Below, piece by piece: positions 10,021 through 19,432 of a stretch of DNA of 64,000 nt. The notes beneath the pieces are model-generated. The model was not told the origin of the DNA and made no database searches. It was given only the letters and a program-made list of their open reading frames with translations. The stretch lies in NCBI GenBank assembly GCA_023014485.1, contig JAJOZX010001000.1:101001-165000 (forward strand), read 5' to 3'. The translations under genes and the position numbers were made by a program. Numbering within the stretch: position 1 is the first letter of the stretch; each line of letters starts with the position of its first letter. The stretch is from Bathynomus jamesi (lineage: Eukaryota > Arthropoda > Malacostraca > Isopoda > Cirolanidae).

Positions 10021-11317
10021 TGTCTGTGAGCAAGGAAGAACGAATCCAGATAATTCTACTCATAGGAAATCGGAGTCAAAGAGAGGCCGCTGCTGAATTT
10101 AACAGACTGCATCCAGACCGCGAGCCAATAACACAGAGTTGTGTCAGCAGACTTGTTGCAAAGTTTAAGGAAACAGGATCTATAGAAGATAAACCACGCA
10201 GTGGACCTTCAAGGAGGTCCACTGACGATGATACAGCGACTGCTATCCTGGCTCATTTTAACAGAAGTCCCAATAAGTCTCTTCGGCGATTGTCCGCCGA
10301 GACAGGAGTGTCGAAAAGTAGCATCCATCGCATTTTTCAGGCTCATAAATGGCATCCATATAAACTTCAGATCCTACAGAAATTAAGCGAAGATGATCCC
10401 GACCGGCGGATGGAATTTTGTGAATGGGCTACGGAACAATATGCTCGGGATGCCAATTTCCCTTCCACCATTTTGTTCAGTGACGAGGCTGTTTTTTATG
10501 GAAATGGTGAGGTAAATCGTCAGAACACCCGCTACTGGTCTCAAAACAACCCTCACTGGTATACCTCTTCAAAGGAACAAGGTGCATCTCGGGCAGAGCT
10601 GGGCACTTGCGTTTTTTTGCGCGTTTTTTTGCGGTACTGCGGTACTGCGGTACTACTACCGCACTACCAAACCGGTACCGCATAACGCAGTACCGCAAAG
10701 GATCGCTGAAAGTACAGCAGTACCGCTACCGCATTCAAATTTCCCGCGGTACTTTCCGCGGTACCGACCAACACGGTAGTACCGCAGTACCGCAGTACCG
10801 CAAAAAAAACCGCAAGTGCCCAGCTCTGAATTCTCGGGTGATGGTATGGTGTGGCATTTGGAAGGATCGCATCATAGGCCCCCTCTTTTTCGATGAAAAT
10901 GTCACTGGAGGCACCTACCTACGTATGCTCAAGGAAGAAGCGTTTCCCAGGGTCTTGAACAAAGAAGGAAATTTCCCAACATGGTTCCAGTAAGACGGCG
11001 GTCCTGCACATTACAGCACCCAAGTAAGGGAATACCTGTACCAACAATTCCCTGGTCATTGGATAGAACGTCGAGGGCCTGTGGAATAGCCAGCTAGAAG
11101 CCCGGATCTCACGCCACTAGATTTTTATCTCTGGGGCCACTTGAAAGCGCTGGTATACGCAGAGAAAATTAGGAATGTTGAACATTTGCGGCAGCGCATT
11201 ATTGGGGCATGTAACACCATTACTCCTGACATCATTCACCGTGTGCTTGCTGACTGGGTATCACGTCTGAATTTGTGTATTGAAAACAATGGTGGACATA
11301 CTGAGCACGTTCTGTAA
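10021..11317 (+). pseudogene. DD41D transposase, disrupted by a MITE
   Basis: The start is taken at 10021 (MSVSKEERIQ). An N-terminal helix-turn-helix region (about residues 1-110) includes GVSKSSIHRIFQ. The first catalytic Asp is in ILFSDEAVFYG. The MITE at 10594-10830 breaks the gene after HWYTSSKEQGAS; it resumes with VMVWCGIWKDRIIGP. The second Asp lies in a QDGGPAHYS-like motif preceded by a TAA. The third lies in ARSPDLTPLDFYLWG, 41 residues later by my count. A TAG replaces a codon before PARSPDL. The C-terminus ends NNGGHTEHVL. It is dead. Confidence 0.88.
10594..10830. mobile_element. hAT-type MITE built of GTACCGC repeats
   Basis: Ends CAGAGCTGGGCACTTGCG and CGCAAGTGCCCAGCTCTG are perfect inverted copies. 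Near-identical 8-mers flank it (ATCTCGGG at 10586-10593, TTCTCGGG at 10831-10838). The interior is made of inverted GTACCGC/GCGGTAC clusters. It interrupts the DD41D transposase, and frames running across it are chimeric. Confidence 0.8.
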
Positions 11318-11604
11318 ATAAAAGCTTTTGTTTTGCCTTTTTTTATTATTTTTCCTATGATGCCGGACTTATGGGACACCCTGTAGAATAATCTCAAGAT
11401 AATGTGAAATATCATAGTTTTAAAATATTGCAAAATACACGCGGCGACAGGTTCGCATAGGTTTTATCACAATATAGAATGATACAGAATGACTTAGGCT
11501 AGTGTAGGCTTAGACTAGTGTAGGATTAGGCTAATGAATATTTTCTCTGGTGTTTTTCATAAGTTACAACACCACCCCTACGATATTACAGTAATTGAAA
11601 AAAC

Positions 11605-11783
11605 ATGGAACCCACGAACGAGCATATTCGACATGTGATGCTGTATGAGTTCCATAAAAGATCTAACGCTAGTGAATCCGCAAAAAACATTCAAAGAGTT
11701 TATGGAAATGATATTGTGAGCGAATGGATGTGTAGGAGATGGTTTGAGAAGTTCAGAAATGGAGACTTCAGTCTGAAAGATTA
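11605..11783 (+). pseudogene. Mariner transposase, N-terminal part
   Basis: It begins MEPTNEHIRHVMLYEFHK and continues to WFEKFRNGDFSLKD, the standard mariner N-terminal HTH region. At 11784 the CACTA-like element interrupts. Deleting it with one TTA gives LKDYQRKGRPNELDEE across the junction. Confidence 0.92.
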
Positions 11784-14353
11784 CACTAGGCAACAAAGAT
11801 TTTGTTACAGAAGACCAAATAGGTGCTCCTAGCTAATTTCGGTATGCTGATTTCAAATCTATAATTAGATTTTTTCTATCACGTCTAGATTTTGTGTAAA
11901 ATGCAAATCACTTTTAGTAAAATTTTCTACCACGTCCAGATTTTGGTTTTAATCGGCTTAATGCCAGTAATATGAAACTTGCTTTTCAAGGTTAAAGCAA
12001 TTTTTTTTGCCAACTATATACAAATTCGAACAATTTTGATAAATAAAATTTATCCCGAGTTGGCAACACTGAGTCAAGAGCATAGTAACGGGCAACGGCC
12101 CAACGGTAAGTCGCTACGTGACAGTCAAGCAGAACGGTTGTTGAAGCTCTCTGCTGATGAGCAAGTGACAGGTTGTGGTGACTTGTGTGTTTTTATAGCA
12201 TTTGTTTTGTACTACGGTGTGTATTTCTTTTTATTTTGCACATCGTAATAATTACTTTCTACGTTTTTTCAGATATTGTATGGTAATTCAAAATGGCATC
12301 AAATAGACGTGCTTGTGTAAATCACCCAGACAACTTCTGCTTTGTCTGTGGACAATATACACCTAAGCCACAACGTAGAAACATAACAACAAAGATTAAA
12401 CTTGCCTACAAGTGTTATTTTGACTGTAAGTTAGGAGACCAACAGAGGGACTGGGCACCACATATTTGCTGTGCACAGTGCAATGCAATGTTAATAGCTT
12501 GGATGAATGGTAAAAGAAAAGCTATGCCGTTCTCAGTCCCCATGGTTTGGCGTGAGCCGAAAAATCACTTCAATGATTGTTATTTTTGTTTGACAAAGAT
12601 TGCTGGTTTCACAAAGAAAAACAAATCAAAGATCACGTACCCAAACTGCGAATCAGCAATGAAACCAGTACCACATGATGAAACAAATCCACCACCAGTT
12701 CCACCAGCAACGATAATAGACAGCAGTTCATCTGAAGATTCTGCTAGTGATATAGAAACAGGGAAAGATGGCATATATGTTCCAGATGCAAATATTTCCC
12801 CACATTTGTTAAGTCAAGCGGAGTTAAATGACTTAGTGCGCGATTTGGAATTACCAAAAGAAAAGGCAGAGTTGCTTGGTTCAAGACTTCAAGAATTTAA
12901 TCTTCTCCAACCAAACACCAAAGTTTCCCATTTTCGCCATCGCCATTTGCAGTTTTCATCATTTTACTTACAGGAAGAAAACGTTTGTTTCTGCCACGAT
13001 ATCAGTGGTCTGATGCAAGGGATTGGCTGTCGCTATGATCCAAAAGAATGGAGACTGTTCATTGACTCTAGTAAAGCTAGCCTTAAAGCTGTATTACTGC
13101 ACAACGGCAATGAAAAACCTTCAATACCTGTAGCACATGCCACTGGCCTTAATGAGACTTATGAATCGATGAAACTGCTGCTAAGACTCATCAAATATAA
13201 GGACCACACATGGAATATTTGTGGCGACCTTAAAGTTGTATCATTACTTCTTGGGTTACAGTTGGGCTACACAAAGCATATGTGCTTTTTGTGTCTATGG
13301 AACAGCAGAGATGACAAGAACCACTACAAAAAACATGATTGGCCATCTAGAACTGAACATGTTGTTGGTAAATACAATGTGAAACACCCAGCACTTATTG
13401 ACCCTCAGAAAGTACATCTTCCACCACTTCACATTAAACTTGGCCTTATGAAAAATTTCGTGGTGAAGGGTATGGATCATCAAGGTAGTGGTTTCCAATA
13501 TTTAAAGGATAAATTCAAAGGAATATTGACAGCTGCTAAGCTAGAAGCTGGAGTTTTCACTGGACCACAGATCCGCAGTGTCATCCACGACTCATCGTTT
13601 CCATCTAACCTAAATGAGAATGAACTAGGAGCATGGACATCTTTCGTTGAAGTTGTCAAAAATTTTCTTGGAAACCACAAAGCTGAAAACCACCGTAAAC
13701 TCGTAGAAAACATGCTTAAATCTTATGAAATAATGGGATGCAGAATGTCTTTGAAAATTCATTTTTTACATTCTCATCTTGACTTCTTCCCGGCCAACCT
13801 TGGAGCTGTAAGTGACGAGCATGGTGAGCGCTTCCACCAACAGATCTCAGTTATGGAAAACAGATACCAAGGTAATTTCAACCCAAATATGATGGGAGAT
13901 TATTGTTGGTTCCTGCAGAAGGAGAGCTCGTCATCCTACAAGCGACAAAGGAAGAGGACACACCAAAGTTTCACTTAAGAACAGGAATTTGCCTTTCAGT
14001 AGTAACAACAAAATACTAACGCGCTTTGGGTGGATGGTTGGGCGCAGGGGTGGTAACTCCGCCAGCGGAATTCCGCTGTCTGTCTAAGCCAGAATAAAGG
14101 AGGAAAGACATCCCTGTTCACTAATTATTTAAGTATGCTTAACATAAAACGTGGCACGGAAAAGTAGCTTAGACGGCTTTCGTAATAGAAGCGGGTGAGA
14201 AAAAAAATGAAAAATAGGGGTTTTCGGTTACACAAAATCTGGACGTGATAGAGAAATTTTGATATCAGATCTGAAATCAGCATCAGCGCTTTAGTAGGAA
14301 TCAGTAGTTCACGTGTCTGTAACAAAAAAAAAGTTGAAATTTGTTGCCTAGTG
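11784..14353 (+). mobile_element. CACTA-like element (copy 1, complete)
   Basis: The termini are CACTAGGCAACAAA and TTTGTTGCCTAGTG, with subterminal inverted similarity (GCTGATTTCARATCT, CTATCACGTC). A 3-bp TSD, TTA, lies at 11781-11783 and 14354-14356. CACTA termini with 3-bp TSDs define the CMC/EnSpm type. Related copies at 56816-59168 (TSD TAA) and 16313-17477 (one end) carry CACTGG termini and the same gene. The only gene inside is the 561-codon ORF at 12293-13978. Confidence 0.88.
12293..13978 (+). CDS. Putative DDE transposase of the CACTA-like element, 561 aa, intact
   Basis: The N-terminus has Cys/His pairs of zinc-binding type (C8, H11, C16, C19; C59-C60-C63; C96, C99), then an acidic Ser-rich linker (about 130-165). 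The C-terminal half shows LFIDSSKASLKAVLL (D258) as a possible RNase H-fold first strand. CGDLKVVSLLLG (D312) is followed by C331-x2-C334 and H344. SDEHGERFHQ gives E509/E512. D...D + CxxC/H...E resembles the catalytic layout of several DDE superfamilies, including CMC. The start follows a TTTTTTCAG splice-acceptor-like tract, so a 5' intron is possible. The frame is fully open. I cannot name the family; transposase function is inferred from element structure plus motif spacing. Confidence 0.75.
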   Translation: MASNRRACVNHPDNFCFVCGQYTPKPQRRNITTKIKLAYKCYFDCKLGDQQRDWAPHICCAQCNAMLIAWMNGKRKAMPFSVPMVWREPKNHFNDCYFCLTKIAGFTKKNKSKITYPNCESAMKPVPHDETNPPPVPPATIIDSSSSEDSASDIETGKDGIYVPDANISPHLLSQAELNDLVRDLELPKEKAELLGSRLQEFNLLQPNTKVSHFRHRHLQFSSFYLQEENVCFCHDISGLMQGIGCRYDPKEWRLFIDSSKASLKAVLLHNGNEKPSIPVAHATGLNETYESMKLLLRLIKYKDHTWNICGDLKVVSLLLGLQLGYTKHMCFLCLWNSRDDKNHYKKHDWPSRTEHVVGKYNVKHPALIDPQKVHLPPLHIKLGLMKNFVVKGMDHQGSGFQYLKDKFKGILTAAKLEAGVFTGPQIRSVIHDSSFPSNLNENELGAWTSFVEVVKNFLGNHKAENHRKLVENMLKSYEIMGCRMSLKIHFLHSHLDFFPANLGAVSDEHGERFHQQISVMENRYQGNFNPNMMGDYCWFLQKESSSSYKRQRKRTHQSFT

Positions 14354-15207
14354 TTATCAACGAAAAGGACGACCAAATGAGTTAGATGAAGAGCTGCTGA
14401 AAGCAACAGTGGAGGAAAAATCCAACGGTAACTGTAAGAGAACTTGGCCTGCAACTCGGCGTTAGCCATATGACCATTCATCGTCATTTGAAGCTGTTAG
14501 GAAAAGTAGTGAAGGTTGGAAAATGGGTTCCGCATGATTTGCCACAAGCGAATCTTCAACATCGAATCGATGTTTGCACATCACTGCATTCTTGGCAACT
14601 GCAGGCACCGTTTTTGAATCGGATCGTCACTGGGGATGAAAAATGGGTCCTCTATAACAATATTAAGCGTCGACATCAGTGGCTTAGCCGTGAAACAAAG
14701 CCTGAACCTCAGCCAAGGAATGGACCCCATCCAAAGAAAATTTTGCTCTGCGTTTGGTGGGATATGCAAGGAATTATTCATTTTGAGCTTCTGCCAGATA
14801 ACCAAACAATCACAGCTGAAGTCTACTGTCAACAACTCCAGCGATTGAAGATGGCATTACAAGAAAAACGTCCTGCATTAATTAATCGCAGAGGTGTTCT
14901 ATTCCACCAGGGAAACGCGCGCCCTCATACTGCTCGAATCACCACTGCTCAATTGGAGGCATTTGGTTGGAAAAAATGCCTCATTCACCTTATTCTCTGG
15001 ACATCGCACCTTCAGACTACCATTTATTCAGAAGTCTGCAACACCACCTAGATGGACAAAAGTTGCAATCCAGGGAAGCTATCGAAAACGAAGTGATCGC
15101 TTTTTTTTAATTCGAAACCAAGGGATTTCTTCGAACGTGGCATAAAAAAACTTTTCTACCAGTGGGAAGAGGTTATAGAAAAAGAAGGGAAATATATTGA
15201 TGATTAA
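14354..15207 (+). pseudogene. Mariner transposase, catalytic part
   Basis: It continues the gene from 11783: a second HTH (LGVSHMTIHRHLK), the linker WVPHDL, first Asp in VTGDEKWVLY, and WWDMQGIIHFELL. The second catalytic motif reads HQGNARPHTA, where mariners have Asp, so Asp is replaced by Gly. A frameshift near 14990 moves the third motif (LDIAPSDYHLFRSL) to another frame, and a TAA and one further shift follow. The C-terminal EKEGKYIDD ends at about 15207. Confidence 0.9.
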
Positions 15208-15337
15208 TTTGTCATTATGTCATTTAATTTTTGTTGTGAATAAACTAAAAATTCGAGCAAATTTGTCCTTATAAGTCCTTTAATTTTTGTTCTGAATGAA
15301 CTAAAAAATCGAGCAGAATATATGTTACAACCTTATA

Positions 15338-15410
15338 CTTTAATGAGATGGCACGTCAATGACACTGGTCTATAGCTCTTTGCTTGAGGTCCATGACCTC
15401 CTTTATATAT
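15338..15410 (-). pseudogene. LINE RT fragment (part 2 of 3) with left TSD of the 4.4 kb element
   Basis: On the minus strand it reads KGGHGPQAKSYRPVSLTCHL, an RT finger motif, bounded by two insertions. The bases ATATAT at 15405-15410 are the left copy of the 6-bp TSD of the 15411-19823 element. Joined to 19824 the codons give NIVPIYKGG. Confidence 0.88.
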
Positions 15411-15720
15411 GTTACAGTCAATCTAAAATCAGGCAATTTGTAAATTGACTGAAATTTAGGCAATGTGTCAAATTGATGATACACACAAAACCTAACCTAA
15501 CCTATCCTAACCTAATGAATTTTTAGGCGGCATATTGGGAAATACCAGTAGGCATGTATATGCCGCATTACCAAAAAAGGTTAGGTTTTGCGTGTGCGGA
15601 AATTTGTACGTCAACATTTGTACGACGGAAATTTATACGCCAGCATTTGCACGCCAAAACATTTGTACGACTGGAAATTTATACGACTGATATTTGTACG
15701 ACGGTAATTTAAGTATGCGC
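15411..15720 (+). repeat. Left TIR of the 4.4 kb element
   Basis: It matches the reverse complement of 19613-19823. An extra block at about 15493-15597, bounded by AACCTAACC and GGTTAGGTT, is absent from the right TIR and looks like a small MITE or foldback. Inner repeats of ATTTGTACGACGG and ATTTATACG type occur about six times. Confidence 0.88.
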
Positions 15721-15954
15721 TCTACCGGACTTTTTTGACTTAAGTATACGATCTACCCATGATAATAACCGTGACTTCATTTTTTTATATAAACATAAGC
15801 ACGTGCAAAAAATAAATAAATAAATAAAAGTAAACATTATTTAAATATTTTGAAAATAATTTCAATTTGAAGAATTTTAAATTTTATCATGTATCACAGC
15901 GCATTAAAGGATTAACAGGTAGGTAAATGGTTATTGAATAGGTACAGGTGATTA

Positions 15955-16125
15955 GGTTAGGTTAAGTTAGGTTAGGTCTGGAGATTAATGAGAAAAACTC
16001 GCAAGATTTGTTCTCCGATTTTCTAAATGACATTCGTTAGGTTAGGTTAGTTAGGTTAGGTTAGGTTAGGTCTGGAGACTAATGAGAAAAAACTCGCAAG
16101 ATTTGTTCTCCGATTTTTTTGAATG
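15955..16125. repeat. TTAGG-like blocks and an 85-bp direct duplication
   Basis: GGTTAGGTTAGG-type runs at about 15955-15975 and 16036-16070 each precede a copy of TCTGGAGA(T/C)TAATGAGAAAAA...TTGTTCTCCGATTTT. TTAGG is the common arthropod telomere motif; these are short interstitial runs. Confidence 0.75.
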
Positions 16126-16312
16126 ACATTCGTTCTGTATGTCGCTAGTTACATTTTCTCTTAAATTGATAAGCTGAAATCTAGTTTCAATTATGCATTT
16201 AATTACTGTAATATGTAATTTCATAATTTGTGATAATTTGTATTTTAACTTACCTAGTTTCAAATTCAATTTTATTAACTGATCATGAATTTCTTGCGTA
16301 TAACATAAATTA

Positions 16313-17477
16313 CACTGGTCTACAAATTTTTAAAAAGTTTGTGCTTCGGAGATAAAATGTATTTCCTATTATTGATTTTGGGTTGCTGAAAACGAATATG
16401 ACCATAAAAACAGTCGATTGGCTACAGTTTCCAAGAAAATTTATGTTACACAATTTGCGTATATGCATACCATATATTAGTAACATACCTGTATAATGCA
16501 GTCACTTATATTGATTCAACCCGTCGCTTCTTTGCTTGTCTCTTGTATTCAACTTCTGGAGCATCTCTTATTATTGTCCAGCAGTAGTCTGCTAACAATG
16601 ATGGACTCCATTTCCCCTGGTAGCGTTTCTCCATCGCTGAGATATCCTGGTGGAAACGTTCACCATGTTCATCGCTGACTGCTCCGCAGTTGGCCAGAAA
16701 AAATTCCAGGTGCGAATGGAGGAAATGTATCTTTAAAGACATATTGCAGCCCATTTTTTGATAGGATAACAGCAGGTTTTCCACCAGCTCCCTGTAATTG
16801 TCAGCTTTGGTATTTCCGAGAAAATTGGTTGCTACTAACCGGAAAGCATTCTACGCTGTCTTCTCCTCACCACCTACGATACGGTCGAACTCCTCATCTC
16901 TAAGAAGCTCGCGGATCTGTGGACCAACAAATACACCCTCCTTGATTTTTGCTTCACTAAGCTTTGGGAATTTACCACCGAGGTACTTAAAAGCTGCCCC
17001 CGTTTTATCTATAGCCTTAACAAAAATTTTCATGAAGCCCAGTTTGATGTGTAAGGGTGGTAACAAAATCTTGTTCGATTCTACAAGTGGAGGATACTGA
17101 ACATTTTTTGTTCCAGGTTCCAATGAGTGTCGGAGTGGCCAATCCTTCTTGATGTAATGAGAAGTCCTAGCCCGACTATCCCATTCACACAGAAAACAAC
17201 AATACTTAGGGTAGCCCGGCTGCAGTCCAAGCACGATAGCAACAACTTTCAAGTCACCACAAACCTGCCACTGATGTTTGTCATATTTTATGCAGTTCAA
17301 AAAGTTGCAGTCTCATGTTGTCATATGTTTCCTTCATGTGGACTGCATGACCAACTGGAATTGATGGCAATACGTTGCCAACATGCAACAAAACAGCTTT
17401 TAGACTCAACTTCGATGAATCAATGAACAGCCAAGCGAAATCAGGATTGTCTGCAACAGTTGGTCATTTGGATCTCC
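16313..17477 (-). pseudogene. CACTA-like transposase gene, copy 2 (truncated, frameshifted)
   Basis: Minus-strand frames 17300-16851 and 16784-16506, plus the decayed stretch 17460-17300, align with residues from about 255 to the end of the intact protein at 12293-13978. Examples: LFIDSSKLSLKAVLLHVGN, VCGDLKVVAIVLGLQPGY with CCFLCEWDSR, LLPPLHIKLGFMK, and GAVSDEHGERFHQDI. Frameshifts lie near 17300 and 16800-16850. The element end CACTGGTCTACAAA, preceded by TTA, is at 16310-16326. The other terminus is missing, replaced at about 17477 by the virus-like region. Confidence 0.88.
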
Positions 17478-17674
17478 TCATCATAGTTAGGTCAGTCTTA
17501 TTTATTTATTTTTTATTTATATATATATTTTTTTATTCATTTTTATTTGTTTTATTTTTATTTATTATTTGATTCAGTACCCATCGTAGATGGGCATACC
17601 GTTGGATATCTTGTATTGTTTCTCGTTTTGTGCTCGTGTAATTCTACGGATTTTAATGTCACGTTTTCATCAAT

Positions 17675-17714
17675 CGTGCTGCGATCGAATAGTATTACCG
17701 ATCGCAGCAGCACG
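17675..17714 (+). other. Circovirus-type replication origin hairpin 1
   Basis: The nonanucleotide TAGTATTAC (17690-17698) sits in an 11-nt loop on a perfect 10-bp stem, GCTGCGATCG (17678-17687) and CGATCGCAGC (17699-17708). A few more pairs form beyond a 3-nt bulge. TAGTATTAC on a stem-loop is the canonical nicking site of circovirus Rep. CATCCGGTC follows at 17742-17750; the same 9-mer follows hairpin 2. Confidence 0.85.
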
Positions 17715-17879
17715 GGGGACAATGAATGTTCCATATAAGGGCATCCGGTCGCCTGAAGACGCTTCATAAGAGACGCTAATAATAAGAAGTCAACCGGATG
17801 TTATCCAGACAGAGTATTCTTAAGCCTAGATAGCCTTACTACTCATTTCCGTCAAGAACATTATTGAGAGATATATATT

Positions 17880-18080
17880 ATATGAGTCACGTACATCAGT
17901 CCAAGTTACGTCCATCAGTCTATAAAGTGAGTTACGTACGTCAGTCTCGTCGAATTCGACCATATAAAGAGATAATATTGATAATGCCGGCAACATTTAA
18001 TCTCATGGCAGCCTCGCAGAGTTAGAGCCTCGCCAGAGTTAGCCTTAGCCTCGCAGAGTTAGAGAAAATGCCGGCAAAAC
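17880..18080. repeat. Iteron-like short direct repeats
   Basis: Three spaced copies of a GTCACGTACATCAGTC / GTTACGTCCATCAGTC type motif lie at about 17887-17965. Three copies of AGCCTCGC(C)AGAGTTAG lie at 18010-18062. AATGCCGGCAA occurs at about 17981 and 18068. No coding frame is convincing here. Whether they are Rep-binding iterons is unknown. Confidence 0.5.
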
Positions 18081-18119
18081 TGTATCATGTTACGAAGATA
18101 TAATTTACGTTAATGTGAT

Positions 18120-18515
18120 TGGCCAATCCTTCTTGATGGAATGAAAAGTCCTAGCCCGACTATCCCATTCACACAGAAAACAGCAATACTTAGTATAGCC
18201 CGGCTGCAGTCCAAGCACGATATCAACAACTTTCAAGTCACCACAAACCTGCCACTGATGTTTGTCATAGTTTATGCAGTTCAAAAAGTTGGAGTCTCAT
18301 GTTGTCATATGTTTCCTTCCTGTGGACTGCATGACCAACTGGAATTGATGGCAATACGTTGCCAACATGCAACAAAACAGCTTTTAGACTCAACTTCGAT
18401 GAATCAATGAACAGCCAAGCGAAATCAGGATTGTCCACAACAGTTGGTCATTTGGATCTCTCCTTATAATATTGTTTCATCATCTCATGCAAGTATTCTG
18501 GTATAAAAAGAATGT
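18120..18515 (-). pseudogene. Second fragment of the CACTA-like gene beside the capsid gene
   Basis: Bases 18120-18460 are a near-identical direct copy of 17136-17477. This copy extends further upstream on its coding strand, reading ILFIPEYLHEMMKQYYKERS before the LFIDSSK motif. It lies exactly where a rep gene would be expected between the two origin hairpins. Confidence 0.85.
18502..18510 (+). promoter_or_regulatory. TATA-like box upstream of the capsid gene
   Basis: TATAAAAAG lies 101 bases before the capsid ATG on the same strand. It overlaps the coding sense of the neighbouring gene fragment, so it could be fortuitous. Confidence 0.4.
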
Positions 18516-18611
18516 TAAATCCCGTACCCGTCATTGTTTTCGCGAACTTATAGCCGGACAGAACTGCTCTTAGTGATAATCGTTAGCAATTTATTGTATT
18601 AGACAAATTCA

Positions 18612-19289
18612 ATGGTTCGAAGGATAAGAAAGCGTCTTGGATTCCGTCGGAAACTTACCCGCCGAGTCCACAGCCGTCCCAGCCGTCACCTGCGGAGGAG
18701 AACAAGAAGAACAAGGCCCGGGAACCTGCAAATGCTTAAATTGATTTCTACCCAGCTTGCTGGAGGCGACAAGAATCATGAACCTGAAGTTTTAATGATT
18801 ACCCTTAATAATTTTAGTGCAGATAGATTATGTGCTTTTAAATCATGGCGATTTTATCGTATTTGTGCTGTTAAATATGATTTTTATCCTCGTACTAATG
18901 TTACTAGCCAAGTGTTTCGTGAAAATCCCCAGCAACGTGGGTTGCATTCTGTTAACGCTCCTTGCTATTTTACTATGTTCAATAATAATCCTGACTTATC
19001 TTATAATCTCGCGGCAATGAAGGAAAATCCTCGTACCTGTACCCATTTACCCTGGCATAAATTTTCTCGTTATTGTAAGCTTGGTTTTAATTATCAAATA
19101 CTTGCTTATGGTAGTAAGGCTAGAATTTATAATCGCAAACAACCTTGGTTTTCAACTGAAGATACTGCAGTACAGTTTGGTCAATTTATTATTAATAATG
19201 ATATCCCTGTAGGTGATTATAATGTTTACTCTGATTTTTATATTAAAACTACTTATTATGTTGTTCTTAAAGATTTTGTTGGTATTTAA
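18612..19289 (+). CDS. cap: Circovirus-like (CRESS-DNA virus) capsid protein, endogenous, intact 225 aa
   Basis: The N-terminal ~38 residues are extremely Arg-rich (starts MVRRIRKRLGF; RRRTRRTR near 28-35), the DNA-binding and nuclear-import arm typical of circovirus capsids. The remainder is rich in Tyr, Phe and Asn, with KSWRFYRICAVKYDFYP, HSVNAPCYFTMF and THLPWHKFSRYC, compatible with a single jelly-roll capsid. Length (225 aa) fits the family. There are no stops or frameshifts. It sits between two TAGTATTAC hairpins 1.75 kb apart, about the length of a circovirus genome. No rep gene was found. AATAAA occurs at 19551-19556. Family assignment is by composition, length and context. Confidence 0.78.
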   Translation: MVRRIRKRLGFRRKLTRRVHSRPSRHLRRRTRRTRPGNLQMLKLISTQLAGGDKNHEPEVLMITLNNFSADRLCAFKSWRFYRICAVKYDFYPRTNVTSQVFRENPQQRGLHSVNAPCYFTMFNNNPDLSYNLAAMKENPRTCTHLPWHKFSRYCKLGFNYQILAYGSKARIYNRKQPWFSTEDTAVQFGQFIINNDIPVGDYNVYSDFYIKTTYYVVLKDFVGI

Positions 19290-19432
19290 TATATTACTAT
19301 GATTTATTATTTATTTATTATCCTTTACATTACATTTTATAGTCATCGGCTACCCAGGCATGATGGGACATACCTTTGTAATTTTTGTGGACTTAGAAAA
19401 TTTTTTCGATGACGTAGGTGGCCTACCTTACC

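Larger units (their letters stand above)
9956..11383 (+). mobile_element. Tc1/mariner-like element, DD41D type (copy 1)
   Basis: Terminal CAGGGTGTCCCATAAGTCC appears inverted at the right end, with flanking TA at 9954-9955 and 11384-11385. The element is 1,428 bp including a 237-bp hAT MITE. TA target, TIR and transposase agree with the IS630-Tc1-mariner superfamily. Confidence 0.93.
9905..15335 (+). mobile_element. Mariner (DD34D type), carrying two nested insertions
   Basis: TIRs begin T(C/A)AGGTT(A/G)TAACATA and share ATTCTGCTCGATT. TA dinucleotides flank it at 9903-9904 and 15336-15337. Removal restores the LINE frame (LIKVFERIV). Inside are a DD41D element (9956-11383) in the 5' region and a CACTA-like element (11784-14353) in the transposase gene. 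The mariner itself is about 1.4 kb. Confidence 0.88.

Noticed and set aside
10582..10993. Plus-strand frame spanning the DD41D gene
   Set aside because: It is a chimera of the hAT MITE and transposase codons, not an independent gene.
15364..15380. CACTGGTCTATAG as another CACTA-like terminus
   Set aside because: It encodes the conserved RT residues SYRPVSL of the LINE on the minus strand, so the match is coincidental.
17558..17767. Minus-strand frame across origin 1 as a possible Rep protein
   Set aside because: It is 69 codons with no rolling-circle or helicase motif, and it runs straight through the hairpin. No Rep motif was found anywhere between the two origins.
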